64,000 bases of DNA from Megaustenia siamemsis. Lineage: Eukaryota > Mollusca > Gastropoda > Stylommatophora > Ariophantidae. Of the stretch, positions 22,054 through 37,052 are shown one piece after another (positions within the stretch are counted from its first letter, which is position 1; the number at the start of each line of letters is the position of its first letter). Below the pieces are notes generated by a model. The model did not search any database. It was not told where the DNA came from and saw nothing but the letters and a program-made list of their open reading frames with translations. The translations under genes and the position numbers were made by a program. Where the stretch lies: positions 65,976,375 through 66,040,374 of the forward strand of contig JAVIAB010000046.1 in NCBI GenBank assembly GCA_032433765.1, written 5' to 3'.

Positions 22054-25000
22054 CTTCAATCTCCTCTAAAAATACACAAGTTATTGTCTTCAAATCTCCT
22101 CTAAAAATACACAAGTTATTGTCTTCAAATCTCCTCTAAAAATACACAAGTTATTGTCTTCAAATCTCCTCTAAAAATACGCAAGTTATTGTCTTCAAAT
22201 CTCCTCTAAAAATACACAAGTTTTTGTCTTCAAATCTCCTCTAAAAATACACAAGTTATTGTCTTCAAATCTCCTCTAAAAATACACAAGTTTTTGTCTT
22301 CAAATCTCCCTTTAAATAAGAACACTCAAGTTTTTGTCTTCAAATCTCCCCTAAAAATACACAAGTTTTTGTCTTCAAATCTCCCCTAAAAATTCACAAG
22401 TTTTTGTCTTCAAATCTCCCATTAAATAAGAACACTCAAGTTTTTGTCTTCAAATCTCCCCTAAAAATACACAAGTTTTTGTCTTCAAATCTCCCCTAAA
22501 AATTCACAAGTTTTTGTCTTCAAATCTCCCCTTAAATAAGAACACTCAAGTTTTTGTCTTCAAATCTCCCCTAAAAATACACAAGTTTTTGTCTTCAAAT
22601 CTCCCCTTAAATAAGAACACTCAAGTTTTTGTCTTCAAATCTCCCCTAAAAATACACAAGTTTTTGTCTTCAAATCTCCCTTAAATAAGAACACTCAAGT
22701 TTTTGTCTTCAAATCTCCTCTAAAAATACACAAGTTTTGTCTTCAATCTCCTCTAAAAATACACAAGTTATTGTCTTCAAATCTCCTCTAAAAATACACA
22801 AGTTATTGTCTTCAAATCTCCTCTAAAAATACACAAGTTATTGTCTTCAAATCTCCTCTAAAAATACACAAGTTATTGTCTTCAAATCTCCTCTAAAAAT
22901 ACGCAAGTTTTTGTCTTCAAATCTCCTCTAAAATACACAAGTTTTTGTCTTCAAATCTCCTCTAAAAATACACAAGTTATTGTCTTCAAATCTCCTCTAA
23001 AAATACACAAGTTTTTGTCTTCAAATCTCCCTTTAAATAAGAACACTCAAGTTTTTGTCTTCAAATCTCCCCTAAAAATACACAAGTTTTTGTCTTCAAA
23101 TCTCCCCTAAAAATTCACAAGTTTTTGTCTTCAAATCTCCCCTTAAATAAGAACACTCAAGTTTTTGTCTTCAAATCTCCCCTAAAAATACACAAGTTTT
23201 TGTCTTCAAATCTCCCCTTAAATAAGAACACTCAAGTTTTTGTCTTCAAATCTCCCCTAAAAATACACAAGTTTTTGTCTTCAAATCTCCCCTTAAATAA
23301 GAACACTCAAGTTTTTGTCTTCAAATCTCATCTAAAAATACACAAGTTTTTGTCTTCAAATCTCCCTTAAATAAGAACACTCAAGTTTTTGTCTTCAAAT
23401 CTCCTCTAAAAATACACAAGTTTTTGTCTTCAAATCTCCCCTTAAATAAGAACACTCAAGTTTTTGTCTTCAAATCTCATCTAAAAATACACAAGTTTTT
23501 GTCTTCAAATCTCCCCTTAAATAAGAACACTCAAGTTTTTGTCTTCAAATCTCCTCTAAAAATACACAAGTTATTGTCTTCAATCTCCTCTAAAAATACA
23601 CAAGTTATTGTCTTCAAATCTCCTCTAAAAATACACAAGTTATTGTCTTCAAATCTCCTCTAAAAATACACAAGTTATTGTCTTCAAATCTCCTCTAAAA
23701 ATACACAAGTTATTGTCTTCAAATCTCCTCTAAAAATACGCAAGTTTTTGTCTTCAAATCTCCTCTAAAATACACAAGTTTTTGTCTTCAAATCTCCTCT
23801 AAAAATACACAAGTTATTGTCTTCAAATCTCCTCTAAAAATACACAAGTTTTTGTCTTCAAATCTCCCTTTAAATAAGAACACTCAAGTTTTTGTCTTCA
23901 AATCTCCCCTAAAAATACACAAGTTTTTGTCTTCAAATCTCCCCTAAAAATTCACAAGTTTTTGTCTTCAAATCTCCCCTTAAATAAGAACACTCAAGTT
24001 TTTGTCTTCAAATCTCCCCTAAAAATACACAAGTTTTTGTCTTCAAATCTCCCCTTAAATAAGAACACTCAAGTTTTTGTCTTCAAATCTCCTCTAAAAA
24101 TACACAAGTTTTTGTCTTCAAATCTCCCCTTAAATAAGAACACTCAAGTTTTTGTCTTCAAATCTCATCTAAAAAAACACAAGTTTTTGTCTTCAAATCT
24201 CCCCTTAAATAAGAACACTCAAGTTTTTGTCTTCAAATCTCATCTAAAAATACACAAGTTTTTGTCTTCAAATCTCCCCTTAAATAAGAACACTCAAGTT
24301 TTTGTCTTCAAATCTCCTCTAAAAATACACAAGTTTTTGTCTTCAAATCTCCCCTTAAATAAGAACACTCAAGTTTTTGTCTTCAAATCTCATCTAAAAA
24401 TACACAATTTTTGTCTTCAAATCTCCCCTTAAATAAGAACACTCAAGTTTTTGTCTTCAAATCTCCTCTAAAAATACACAAGTTATTGTCTTCAATCTCC
24501 TCTAAAAATACACAAGTTTTTGTCTTCAAATCTCCTCTAAAAATACGCAAGTTATTGTCTTCAAATCTCCTCTAAAAATACACAAGTTTTTGTCTTCAAA
24601 TCTCCCCTAAAAATACAAGTTATTGTCTTCAAATCTCCCTTAAATAAGAACACTCAAGTTTTTGTCTTCAAATCTCCCCTAAAAATACACAATTTATTGT
24701 CTTCAAATCTCCCCTTAAATAAGAGCACTCAAGTTTTTGTCTTCAAATCTCCCCTAAAAATACACAAGTTATTGTCTTCAAATCTCCCTTAAATAAGAGC
24801 ACTCAAGTTTTTGTCTTCAAATCTCCCCTAAAAATACACAAGTTATTGTCTTCAAATCTCCCCTTAAATAAGAACACTCAAGTTTTTGTCTTCAAATCTC
24901 CCCTAAAAATACACAAGTTTTTGTCTTCAAATCTCCCCTTAAATAAGAACACTCAAGTTTTTGTCTTCAAATCTCCCCTAAAAATACACAAGTTTTTGTC

Positions 25001-27763
25001 TTCAAATCTCCCCTTAAATAAGAACACTCAAGTTTTTGTCTTCAAATCTCCCCTAAAAATACACAAGTTTTTGTCTTCAAATCTCCCCTTAAATAAGAAC
25101 ACTCAAGTTTTTGTCTTCAAATCTCATCTAAAAATACACAAGTGTCTTCAAATCTCCCCTTAAATAAGAACACTCAAGTTTTTGTCTTCAAATCTCATCT
25201 AAAAATACACAAGTTTTTGTCTTCAAATCTCCCTTAAATAAGAACACTCAAGTTTTTGTCTTCAAATCTCCTCTAAAAATACACAAGTTATTGTCTTCAA
25301 ATCTCCTCTAAAAATACACAAGTTATTGTCTTCAAATCTCCTCTAAAAATACACAAGTTATTGTCTTCAAATCTCCTCTAAAAATACACAAGTTATTGTC
25401 TTCAAATCTCCTCTAAAAATACACAAGTTTTTGTCTTCAAATCTCCCCTAAAAATACACAAGTTATTGTCTTCAAATCTCCTCTAAAAATACACAAGTTT
25501 TGTCTTCAAATCTCCCCTAAAAATACGCAAGTTATTGTCTTCAAATCTCCTCTAAAAATACACAAGTTATTGTCTTCAAATCTCCTCTAAAAATACACAA
25601 GTTTTTGTCTTCAAATCTCCCTTTAAATAAGAACACTCAAGTTTTTGTCTTCAAATCTCCCCTAAAAATACACAAGTTTTTGTCTTCAAATCTCCCCTAA
25701 AAATTCACAAGTTTTTGTCTTCAAATCTCCCCTTAAATAAGAACACTCAAGTTTTTGTCTTCAAATCTCCCCTAAAAATACACAAGTTTTTGTCTTCAAA
25801 TCTCCCCTTAAATAAGAACACTCAAGTTTTTGTCTTCAAATCTCTCCTAAAAATACACAAGTTTTTGTCTGTCAAATCTCCCCTAAAAATACACAAGTTA
25901 TTGTCTTCAAATCTCCCCTTAAATAAGAACACTCAAGTTTTTGTCTTCAAATCTCCCCTAAAAATACACAAGTTTTTGTCTTCAAATCTCCCCTAAAAAT
26001 ACACAAGTTTTTGTCTTCAAATCTCCCCTTAAATAAGAACACTCAAGTTTTTGTCTTCAAATCTCATCTAAAAATACACAAGTTTTTGTCTTCAAATCTC
26101 CCCTTAAATAAGAACACTCAAGTTTTTGTCTTCAAATCTCCTCTAAAAATACACAAGTTTTTGTCTTCAAATCTCCCCTTAAATAAGAACACTCAAGTTT
26201 TTATCTTCAAATCTCATCTAAAAATACACAAGTTTTTGTCTTCAAATCTCCCCTTAAATAAGAACACTCAAGTTTTTGTCTTCAAATCTCCTCTAAAAAT
26301 ACACAAGTTATTGTCTTCAATCTCCTCTAAAAATACACAAGTTATTGTCTTCAAATCTCCTCTAAAAATACACAAGTTATTGTCTTCAAATCTCCTCTAA
26401 AAATACACAAGTTATTGTCTTCAAATCTCCTCTAAAAATACGCAAGTTATTGTCTTCAAATCTCCTCTAAAAATACACAAGTTTTTGTCTTCAAATCTCC
26501 TCTAAAAATACACAAGTTATTGTCTTCAAATCTCCTCTAAAAATACACAAGTTTTTGTCTTCAAATCTCCCTTTAAATAAGAACACTCAAGTTTTTGTCT
26601 TCAAATCTCCCCTAAAAATACACAAGTTTTTGTCTTCAAATCTCCCCTAAAAATTCACAAGTTTTTGTCTTCAAATCTCCCATTAAATAAGAACACTCAA
26701 GTTTTTGTCTTCAAATCTCCCCTAAAAATACACAAGTTTTTGTCTTCAAATCTCCCCTAAAAATTCACAAGTTTTTGTCTTCAAATCTCCCCTTAAATAA
26801 GAACACTCAAGTTTTTGTCTTCAAATCTCCCCTAAAAATACACAAGTTTTTGTCTTCAAATCTCCCCTTAAATAAGAACACTCAAGTTTTTGTCTTCAAA
26901 TCTCCTCTAAAAATACACAAGTTTTTGTCTTCAATCTCCTCTAAAAATACACAAGTTATTGTCTTCAAATCTCCTCTAAAAATACACAAGTTATTGTCTT
27001 CAAATCTCCTCTAAAAATACACAAGTTATTGTCTTCAAATCTCCTCTAAAAATACACAAGTTTTGTCTTCAAATCTCCTCTAAAAATACGCAAGTTTTTG
27101 TCTTCAAATCTCCTCTAAAATACACAAGTTTTTGTCTTCAAATCTCCTCTAAAAATACACAAGTTATTGTCTTCAAATCTCCTCTAAAAATACACAAGTT
27201 TTTGTCTTCAAATCTCCCTTTAAATAAGAACACTCAAGTTTTTGTCTTCAAATCTCCCCTAAAAATACACAAGTTTTTGTCTTCAAATCTCCCCTAAAAA
27301 TTCACAAGTTTTTGTCTTCAAATCTCCCCTTAAATAAGAACACTCAAGTTTTTGTCTTCAAATCTCCCCTAAAAATACACAAGTTTTTGTCTTCAAATCT
27401 CCCCTTAAATAAGAACACTCAAGTTTTTGTCTTCAAATCTCCCCTAAAAATACACAAGTTTTTGTCTTCAAATCTCCCCTTAAATAAGAACACTCAAGTT
27501 TTTGTCTTCAAATCTCATCTAAAAATACACAAGTTTTTGTCTTCAAATCTCCCTTAAATAAGAACACTCAAGTTTTTGTCTTCAAATCTCCTCTAAAAAT
27601 ACACAAGTTTTTGTCTTCAAATCTCCCCTTAAATAAGAACACTCAAGTTTTTGTCTTCAAATCTCATCTAAAAATACACAATTTTTGTCTTCAAATCTCC
27701 CCTTAAATAAGAACACTCAAGTTTTTGTCTTCAAATCTCCTCTAAAAATACACAAGTTTTTGT
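22054..27763. repeat. Higher-order block P, copy 2 (5.7 kb)
   Basis: The cttcaatctcc markers are at 22054, 22741, 23578, 24490, 26315, 26929 and 27764, with intervals 687, 837, 912, 1825, 614 and 835 bp. They match copy 1 to within a few bases. An unusual gtctgtcaaatc unit sits at 25867 where copies 1 and 3 have gttgtcaaatc (16421, 44639). Confidence 0.85.
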
Positions 27764-30700
27764 CTTCAATCTCCTCTAAAAATACACAAGTTATTGTCTT
27801 CAAATCTCCTCTAAAAATACACAAGTTATTGTCTTCAAATCTCCTCTAAAAATACACAAGTTATTGTCTTCAAATCTCCTCTAAAAATACACAAGTTTTG
27901 TCTTCAAATCTCCTCTAAAAATACGCAAGTTTTTGTCTTCAAATCTCCTCTAAAATACACAAGTTTTTGTCTTCAAATCTCCTCTAAAAATACACAAGTT
28001 ATTGTCTTCAAATCTCCTCTAAAAATACACAAGTTTTTGTCTTCAAATCTCCCTTTAAATAAGACACTCAAGTTTTTGTCTTCAAATCTCCCCTAAAAAT
28101 ACACAAGTTTTTGTCTTCAAATCTCCCCTAAAAATTCACAAGTTTTTGTCTTCAAATCTCCCCTTAAATAAGAACACTCAAGTTTTTGTCTTCAAATCTC
28201 CCCTAAAAATACACAAGTTTTTGTCTTCAAATCTCCCCTTAAATAAGAACACTCAAGTTTTTGTCTTCAAATCTCCTCTAAAAATACACAAGTTTTTGTC
28301 TTCAAATCTCCCCTTAAATAAGAACACTCAAGTTTTTGTCTTCAAATCTCATCTAAAAAAACACAAGTTTTTGTCTTCAAATCTCCCCTTAAATAAGAAC
28401 ACTCAAGTTTTTGTCTTCAAATCTCCCCTAAAAATACACAAGTTTTTGTCTTCAAATCTCCCCTAAAAATACGCAAGTTATTGTCTTCAAATCTCCTCTA
28501 AAAATACACAAGTTATTGTCTTCAAATCTCCTCTAAAAATACACAAGTTTTTGTCTTCAAATCTCCCCTAAAAATACGCAAGTTATTGTCTTCAAATCTC
28601 CTCTAAAAATACACAAGTTTTTGTCTTCAAATTTCCTCTAAAAATACACAAGTTATTGTCTTCAAATCTCCTCTAAAAATACACAAGTTTTTGTCTTCAA
28701 ATCTCCCTTTAAATAAGAACACTCAAGTTTTTGTCTTCAAATCTCCCCTAAAAATACACAAGTTTTTGTCTTCAAATCTCCCCTAAAAATTCACAAGTTT
28801 TTGTCTTCAAATCTCCTCTAAAAATACACAAGTTATTGTCTTCAAATCTCCTCTAAAAATACACAAGTTTTTGTCTTCAAATCTCCCCTTAAATAAGAAC
28901 ACTCAAGTTTTTGTCTTCAAATCTCCCCTAAAAATACACAAGTTATTGTCTTCAAATCTCCCCTTAAATAAGAACACTCAAGTTTTTGTCTTCAAATCTC
29001 TCCTAAAAATACACAAGTTTTTGTCGTCAAATCTCCCCTAAAAATACACAAGTTATTGTCTTCAAATCTCCCCTTAAATAAGAACACTCAAGTTTTTGTC
29101 TTCAAATCTCCCCTAAAAATACACAAGTTTTTGTCTTCAAATCTCCCCTAAAAATACACAAGTTTTTGTCTTCAAATCTCCCCTTAAATAAGAACACTCA
29201 AGTTTTTGTCTTCAAATCTCCTCTAAAAATACACAAGTTATTGTCTTCAAATCTCCTCTAAAAATACACAAGTTATTGTCTTCAAATCTCCTCTAAAAAT
29301 ACACAAGTTATTGTCTTCAAATCTCCTCTAAAAATACACAAGTTTTTGTCTTCAAATCTCCCCTAAAAATACGCAAGTTATTGTCTTCAAATCTCCTCTA
29401 AAAATACACAAGTTATTGTCTTCAAATCTCCTCTAAAAATACACAAGTTTTTGTCTTCAAATCTCCCTAAAAATACGCAAGTTATTGTCTTCAAATCTCC
29501 TCTAAAAGTACACAAGTTTTTGTCTTCAAATTTCCTCTAAAAATACACAAGTTATTGTCTTCAAATCTCCTCTAAAAATACACAAGTTTTTGTCTTCAAA
29601 TCTCCCTTTAAATAAGAACACTCAAGTTTTTGTCTTCAAATCTCCCCTAAAAATACACAAGTTTTTGTCTTCAAATCTCCCCTAAAAATTCACAAGTTTT
29701 TGTCTTCAAATCTCCCCTTAAATAAGAACACTCAAGTTTTTGTCTTCAAATCTCCCCTAAAAATACACAAGTTATTGTCTTCAAATCTCCCCTTAAATAA
29801 CACTCAAGTTTTTGTCTTCAAATCTCTCCTAAAAATACACAAGTTTTTGTCGTCAAATCTCCCCTAAAAATACACAAGTTATTGTCTTCAAATCTCCCCT
29901 TAAATAAGAACACTCAAGTTTTTGTCTTCAAATCTCCCCTAAAAATACACAAGTTTTTGTCTTCAAATCTCCCCTAAAAATACACAAGTTTTTGTCTTCA
30001 AATCTCCCCTTAAATAAGAACACTCAAGTTTTTGTCTTCAAATCTCATCTAAAAATACACAAGTTTTTGTCTTCAAATCTCCCCTTAAATAAGAACACTC
30101 AAGTTTTTGTCTTCAAATCTCCTCTAAAAATACACAAGTTTTTGTCTTCAAATCTCCCCTTAAATAAGAACACTCAAGTTTTTATCTTCAAATCTCATCT
30201 AAAAATACACAAATTTTTGTCTTCAAATCTCCCCTTAAATAAGAACACTCAAGTTTTTGTCTTCAAATCTCCTCTAAAAATACACAAGTTATTGTCTTCA
30301 ATCTCCTCTAAAAATACACAAGTTATTGTCTTCAAATCTCCTCTAAAAATACACAAGTTATTGTCTTCAAATCTCCTCTAAAAATACACAAGTTATTGTC
30401 TTCAAATCTCCTCTAAAAATACACAAGTTATTGTCTTCAAATCTCCTCTAAAAATACGCAAGTTTTTGTCTTCAAATCTCCTCTAAAATACACAAGTTTT
30501 TGTCTTCAAATCTCCTCTAAAAATACACAAGTTATTGTCTTCAAATCTCCTCTAAAAATACACAAGTTTTTGTCTTCAAATCTCCCTTTAAATAAGAACA
30601 CTCAAGTTTTTGTCTTCAAATCTCCCCTAAAAATACACAAGTTTTTGTCTTCAAATCTCCCCTAAAAATTCACAAGTTTTTGTCTTCAAATCTCCCCTTA

Positions 30701-33700
30701 AATAAGAACACTCAAGTTTTTGTCTTCAAATCTCCCCTAAAAATACACAAGTTATTGTCTTCAAATCTCCTCTAAAAATACACAAGTTTTTGTCTTCAAA
30801 TCTCCCCTTAAATAAGAACACTCAAGTTTTTGTCTTCAAATCTCCCCTAAAAATACACAAGTTATTGTCTTCAAATCTCCCCTTAAATAAGAACACTCAA
30901 GTTTTTGTCTTCAAATCTCTCCTAAAAATACACAAGTTTTTGTCGTCAAATCTCCCCTAAAAATACACAAGTTATTGTCTTCAAATCTCCCCTTAAATAA
31001 GAACACTCAAGTTTTTGTCTTCAAATCTCCCCTAAAAATACACAAGTTTTTGTCTTCAAATCTCCCCTAAAAATACACAAGTTTTTGTCTTCAAATCTCC
31101 CCTTAAATAAGAACACTCAAGTTTTTGTCTTCAAATCTCCTCTAAAAATACACAAGTTATTGTCTTCAAATCTCCTCTAAAAATACACAAGTTATTGTCT
31201 TCAAATCTCCTCTAAAAATACACAAGTTATTGTCTTCAAATCTCCTCTAAAAATACACAAGTTTTTGTCTTCAAATCTCCCCTAAAAATACGCAAGTTAT
31301 TGTCTTCAAATCTCCTCTAAAAATACACAAGTTATTGTCTTCAAATCTCCTCTAAAAATACACAAGTTTTTGTCTTCAAATCTCCCCTAAAAATACGCAA
31401 GTTATTGTCTTCAAATCTCCTCTAAAAATACACAAGTTTTTGTCTTCAAATTTCCTCTAAAAATACACAAGTTATTGTCTTCAAATCTCCTCTAAAAATA
31501 CACAAGTTTTTGTCTTCAAATCTCCCTTTAAATAAGAACACTCAAGTTTTTGTCTTCAAATCTCCCCTAAAAATACACAAGTTTTTGTCTTCAAATCTCC
31601 CCTAAAAATTCACAAGTTTTTGTCTTCAAATCTCCCCTTAAATAAGAACACTCAAGTTTTTGTCTTCAAATCTCCCCTAAAAATACACAAGTTATTGTCT
31701 TCAAATCTCCCCTTAAATAACACTCAAGTTTTTGTCTTCAAATCTCTCCTAAAAATACACAAGTTTTTGTCGTCAAATCTCACCTAAAAATACACAAGTT
31801 ATTGTCTTCAAATCTCCCCTTAAATAAGAACACTCAAGTTTTTGTCTTCAAATCTCCCCTAAAAATACACAAGTTTTTGTCTTCAAATCTCCCCTAAAAA
31901 TACACAAGTTTTTGTCTTCAAATCTCCCCTTAAATAAGAACACTCAAGTTTTTGTCTTCAAATCTCATCTAAAAATACACAAGTTTTTGTCTTCAAATCT
32001 CCCCTTAAATAAGAACACTCAAGTTTTTGTCTTCAAATCTCCTCTAAAAATACACAAGTTTTTGTCTTCTAATCTCCCCTTAAATAAGAACACTCAAGTT
32101 TTTATCTTCAAATCTCATCTAAAAATACACAAATTTTTGTCTTCAAATCTCCCCTTAAATAAGAACACTCAAGTTTTTGTCTTCAAATCTCCTCTAAAAA
32201 TACACAAGTTATTGTCTTCAATCTCCTCTAAAAATACACAAGTTATTGTCTTCAAATCTCCTCTAAAAATACACAAGTTATTGTCTTCAAATCTCCTCTA
32301 AAAATACACAAGTTTTTGTCTTCAAATCTCCTCTAAAAATACACAAGTTATTGTCTTCAAATCTCCTCTAAAAATACGCAAGTTTTTGTCTTCAAATCTC
32401 CTCTAAAAATACACAAGTTTTTGTCTTCAAATCTCCTCTAAAAATACACAAGTTATTGTCTTCAAATCTCCTCTAAAAATACACAAGTTTTTGTCTTCAA
32501 ATCTCCCTTTAAATAAGAACACTCAAGTTTTTGTCTTCAAATCTCCCCTAAAAATACACAAGTTTTTGTCTTCAAATCTCCCCTAAAAATTCACAAGTTT
32601 TTGTCTTCAAATCTCCCCTTAAATAAGAACACTCAAGTTTTTGTCTTCAAATCTCCCCTAAAAATACACAAGTTTTTGTCTTCAAATCTCCCCTTAAATA
32701 AGAACACTCAAGTTTTTGTCTTCAAATCTCCCCTAAAAATACACAAGTTTTTGTCTTCAAATCTCCCCTAAAAATACACAAGTTTTTGTCTTCAAATCTC
32801 CCCTAAATAAGAACACTCAAGTTTTTGTCTTCAAATCTCCCCTAAAAATACACAAGTTTTTGTCTTCAAATCTCCTCTAAAAATACACAAGTTTTTGTCT
32901 TCAAATCTCCCCTTAAATAAGAACACTCAAGTTTTTGTCTTCAAATCTCCTCTAAAAATACACAAGTTATTGTCTTCAAATCTCCTCTAAAAATACACAA
33001 GTTATTGTCTTCAAATCTCCTCTAAAAATACACAAGTTATTGTCTTCAAATCTCCTCTAAAAATACACAAGTTTTTGTCTTCAAATCTCCCCTAAAAATA
33101 CACAAGTTATTGTCTTCAAATCTCCTCTAAAAATACACAAGTTATTGTCTTCAAATCTCCTCTAAAAATACACAAGTTTTTGTCTTCAAATCTCCCCTAA
33201 AAATACGCAAGTTATTGTCTTCAAATCTCCTCTAAAAATACACAAGTTTTTGTCTTCAAATCTCCTCTAAAAATACACAAGTTATTGTCTTCAAATCTCC
33301 TCTAAAAATACACAAGTTTTTGTCTTCAAATCTCCCTTTAAATAAGAACACTCAAGTTTTTGTCTTCAAATCTCCCCTAAAAATACACAAGTTTTTGTCT
33401 TCAAATCTCCCCTAAAAATACACAAGTTTTTGTCTTCAAATCTCCCCTTAAATAAGAACACTCAAGTTTTTGTCTTCAAATCTCCCCTAAAAATACACAA
33501 GTTATTGTCTTCAAATCTCCCCTTAAATAAGAACACTCAAGTTTTTGTCTTCAAATCTCTCCTAAAAATACACAAGTTTTTGTCTTCAAATCTCCCCTAA
33601 AAATACACAAGTTATTGTCTTCAAATCTCCCCTTAAATAAGAACACTCAAGTTTTTGTCTTCAAATCTCCCCTAAAAATACACAAGTTTTTGTCTTCAAA

Positions 33701-34600
33701 TCTCCCCTAAAAATACACAAGTTTTTGTCTTCAAATCTCCCCTTAAATAAGAACACTCAAGTTTTTGTCTTCAAATCTCATCTAAAAATACACAAGTTTT
33801 TGTCTTCAAATCTCCCCTTAAATAAGAACACTCAAGTTTTTGTCTTCAAATCTCCTCTAAAAATACACAAGTTTTTGTCTTCAAATCTCCCCTAAAAATA
33901 CACAAGTTTTTGTCTTCAAATCTCCCCTTAAATAAGAACACTCAAGTTTTTGTCTTCAAATCTCCCCTAAAAATACACAAGTTTTTGTCTTCAAATCTCC
34001 CTTAAATAAGAACACTCAAGTTTTTGTCTTCAAATCTCCTCTAAAAATACACAAGTTTTTGTCTTCAAATCTCCCCTTAAATAAGAACACTCAAGTTTTT
34101 GTCTTCAAATCTCCCCTAAAAATACACAAGTTTTTGTCTTCAAATCTCCCCTTAAATAAGAACACTCAAGTTTTTGTCTTCAAATCTCCTCTAAAAATAC
34201 ACAAGTTATTGTCTTCAAATCTCCTCTAAAAATACACAAGTTATTGTCTTCAAATCTCCCCTTAAATAAGAACACTCAAGTTTTTGTCTTCAAATCTCCC
34301 CTAAAAATACACAAGTTTTTGTCTTCAAATCTCCCCTAAAAATACACAAGTTTTTGTCTTCAAATCTCCCCTTAAATAAGAACACTCAAGTTTTTGTCTT
34401 CAAATCTCATCTAAAAATACACAAGTTTTTGTCTTCAAATCTCCCCTTAAATAAGAACACTCAAGTTTTTGTCTTCAAATCTCCTCTAAAAATACACAAG
34501 TTTTTGTCTTCAAATCTCCCCTTAAATAAGAACACTCAAGTTTTTGTCTTCAAATCTCCTCTAAAAATACACAAGTTTTTGTCTTCAAATCTCCCTAAAA
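27764..34600. repeat. Linker block Q2, copy 1 (about 6.8 kb)
   Basis: Carries tctaaaaaaacacaag at 28352, four gtcgtcaaatc units (29023, 29849, 30942, 31769) and cttcaatctcc at 30296 and 32216. All recur 18,773-18,774 bp further right. The right limit is approximate. Confidence 0.75.
28380..32216. repeat. 1,920-bp segment in tandem, inside Q2 copy 1
   Basis: The marker pairs 29023/30942, 29849/31769, 29800/31720 (ataacactcaag) and 30296/32216 are all separated by 1,919-1,920 bp. There are two tandem copies, and the same pair is present in the second Q2 (47.15-50.99 kb). Confidence 0.85.
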
Positions 34601-37052
34601 AGAACACTCAAGTTTTTGTCTTCAAATCTCCTCTAAAAATACACAAGTTATTGTCTTCAAATCTCCTCTAAAAATACACAAGTTATTGTCTTCAAATCTC
34701 CTCTAAAAATACACAAGTTTTTGTCTTCAAATCTCCTCTAAAAATACACAAGTTATTGTCTTCAAATCTCCTCTAAAAATACACAAGTTTTGTCTTCAAA
34801 TCTCCCCTAAAAATACACAAGTTTTTGTCTTCAAATCTCCTCTAAAAATACACAAGTTATTGTCTTCAAATCTCCTCTAAAAATACACAAGTTTTTGTCT
34901 TCAAATCTCCCTTTAAATAAGAACACTCAAGTTTTTGTCTTCAAATCTCCCCTAAAAATACACAAGTTTTTGTCTTCAAATCTCCCCTAAAAATTCACAA
35001 GTTTTTGTCTTCAAATCTCCCCTTAAATAAGAACACTCAAGTTTTTGTCTTCAAATCTCCCCTAAAAATACACAAGTTTTTGTCTTCAAATCTCCCCTTA
35101 AATAAGAACACTCAAGTTTTTGTCTTCAAATCTCTCCTAAAAATACACAAGTTTTTGTCTTCAAATCTCCCCTAAAAATACACAAGTTATTGTCTTCAAA
35201 TCTCCCCTTAAATAAGAACACTCAAGTTTTTGTCTTCAAATCTCCCCTAAAAATACACAAGTTTTTGTCTTCAAATCTCCCCTAAAAATACACAAGTTTT
35301 TGTCTTCAAATCTCCCCTTAAATAAGAACACTCAAGTTTTTGTCTTCAAATCTCATCTAAAAATACACAAGTTTTTGTCTTCAAATCTCCCCTTAAATAA
35401 GAACACTCAAGTTTTTGTCTTCAAATCTCCTCTAAAAATACACAAGTTTTTGTCTTCAAATCTCCCTTAAATAAGAACACTCAAGTTTTTATCTTCAAAT
35501 CTCATCTAAAAATACACAAGTTTTTGTCTTCAAATCTCCCCTTAAATAAGAACACTCAAGTTTTTGTCTTCAAATCTCCTCTAAAAATACACAAGTTTTT
35601 GTCTTCAATCTCCTCTAAAAATACACAAGTTATTGTCTTCAAATCTCCTCTAAAAATACACAAGTTATTGTCTTCAAATCTCCTCTAAAAATACACAAGT
35701 TATTGTCTTCAAATCTCCTCTAAAAATACACAAGTTATTGTCTTCAAATCTCCTCTAAAAATACACAAGTTTTTGTCTTCAAATCTCCTCTAAAAATACA
35801 CAAGTTATTGTCTTCAAATCTCCTCTAAAAATACACAAGTTTTTGTCTTCAAATCTCCCTTTAAATAAGAACACTCAAGTTTTTGTCTTCAAATCTCCCC
35901 TAAAAATACACAAGTTTTTGTCTTCAAATCTCCCCTAAAATTCACAAGTTTTTGTCTTCAAATCTCCCATTAAATAAGAACACTCAAGTTTTTGTCTTCA
36001 AATCTCCCCTAAAAATACACAAGTTTTTGTCTTCAAATCTCCCCTAAAAATCACAAGTTTTTGTCTTCAAATCTCCCCTTAAATAAGAACACTCAAGTTT
36101 TTGTCTTCAAATCTCCCCTAAAAATACACAAGTTTTTGTCTTCAAATCTCCCCTTAAATAAGAACACTCAAGTTTTTGTCTTCAAATCTCCTCTAAAAAT
36201 ACACAAGTTTTTGTCTTCAAATCTCCTCTAAAAATACACAAGTTATTGTCTTCAAATCTCCTCTAAAAATACACAAGTTATTGTCTTCAAATCTCCTCTA
36301 AAAATACACAAGTTATTGTCTTCAAATCTCCTCTAAAAATACACAAGTTATTGTCTTCAAATCTCCTCTAAAAATACACAAGTTTTTGTCTTCAAATCTC
36401 CTCTAAAATACACAAGTTTTTGTCTTCAAATCTCCTCTAAAAATACACAAGTTATTGTCTTCAAATCTCCTCTAAAAATACACAAGTTTTTGTCTTCAAA
36501 TCTCCCTTTAAATAAGAACACTCAAGTTTTTGTCTTCAAATCTCCCCTAAAAATACACAAGTTTTTGTCTTCAAATCTCCCCTAAAAATTCACAAGTTTT
36601 TGTCTTCAAATCTCCCCTTAAATAAGAACACTCAAGTTTTTGTCTTCAAATCTCCCCTAAAAATACACAAGTTTTTGTCTTCAAATCTCCCCTTAAATAA
36701 GAACACTCAAGTTTTTGTCTTCAAATCTCCCCTAAAAATACACAAGTTTTTGTCTTCAAATCTCCCCTTAAATAAGAACACTCAAGTTTTTGTCTTCAAA
36801 TCTCATCTAAAAATACACAAGTTTTTGTCTTCAAATCTCCCCTTAAATAAGAACACTCAAGTTTTTGTCTTCAAATCTCCTCTAAAAATACACAAGTTTT
36901 TGTCTTCAAATCTCCCCTTAAATAAGAACACTCAAGTTTTTGTCTTCAAATCTCATCTAAAAATACACAATTTTTGTCTTCAAATCTCCCCTTAAATAAG
37001 AACACTCAAGTTTTTGTCTTCAAATCTCCTCTAAAAATACACAAGTTATTGT
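34600..37052. repeat. Truncated block P (P')
   Basis: Markers corresponding to the right part of P are present: ccctttaaat at 34911 and cttcaatctcc at 35603 and 37053. They lie 9,288-9,291 bp right of those in copy 2. The left markers of P (first four cttcaatctcc units) are missing, so P is shortened here. Confidence 0.7.
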
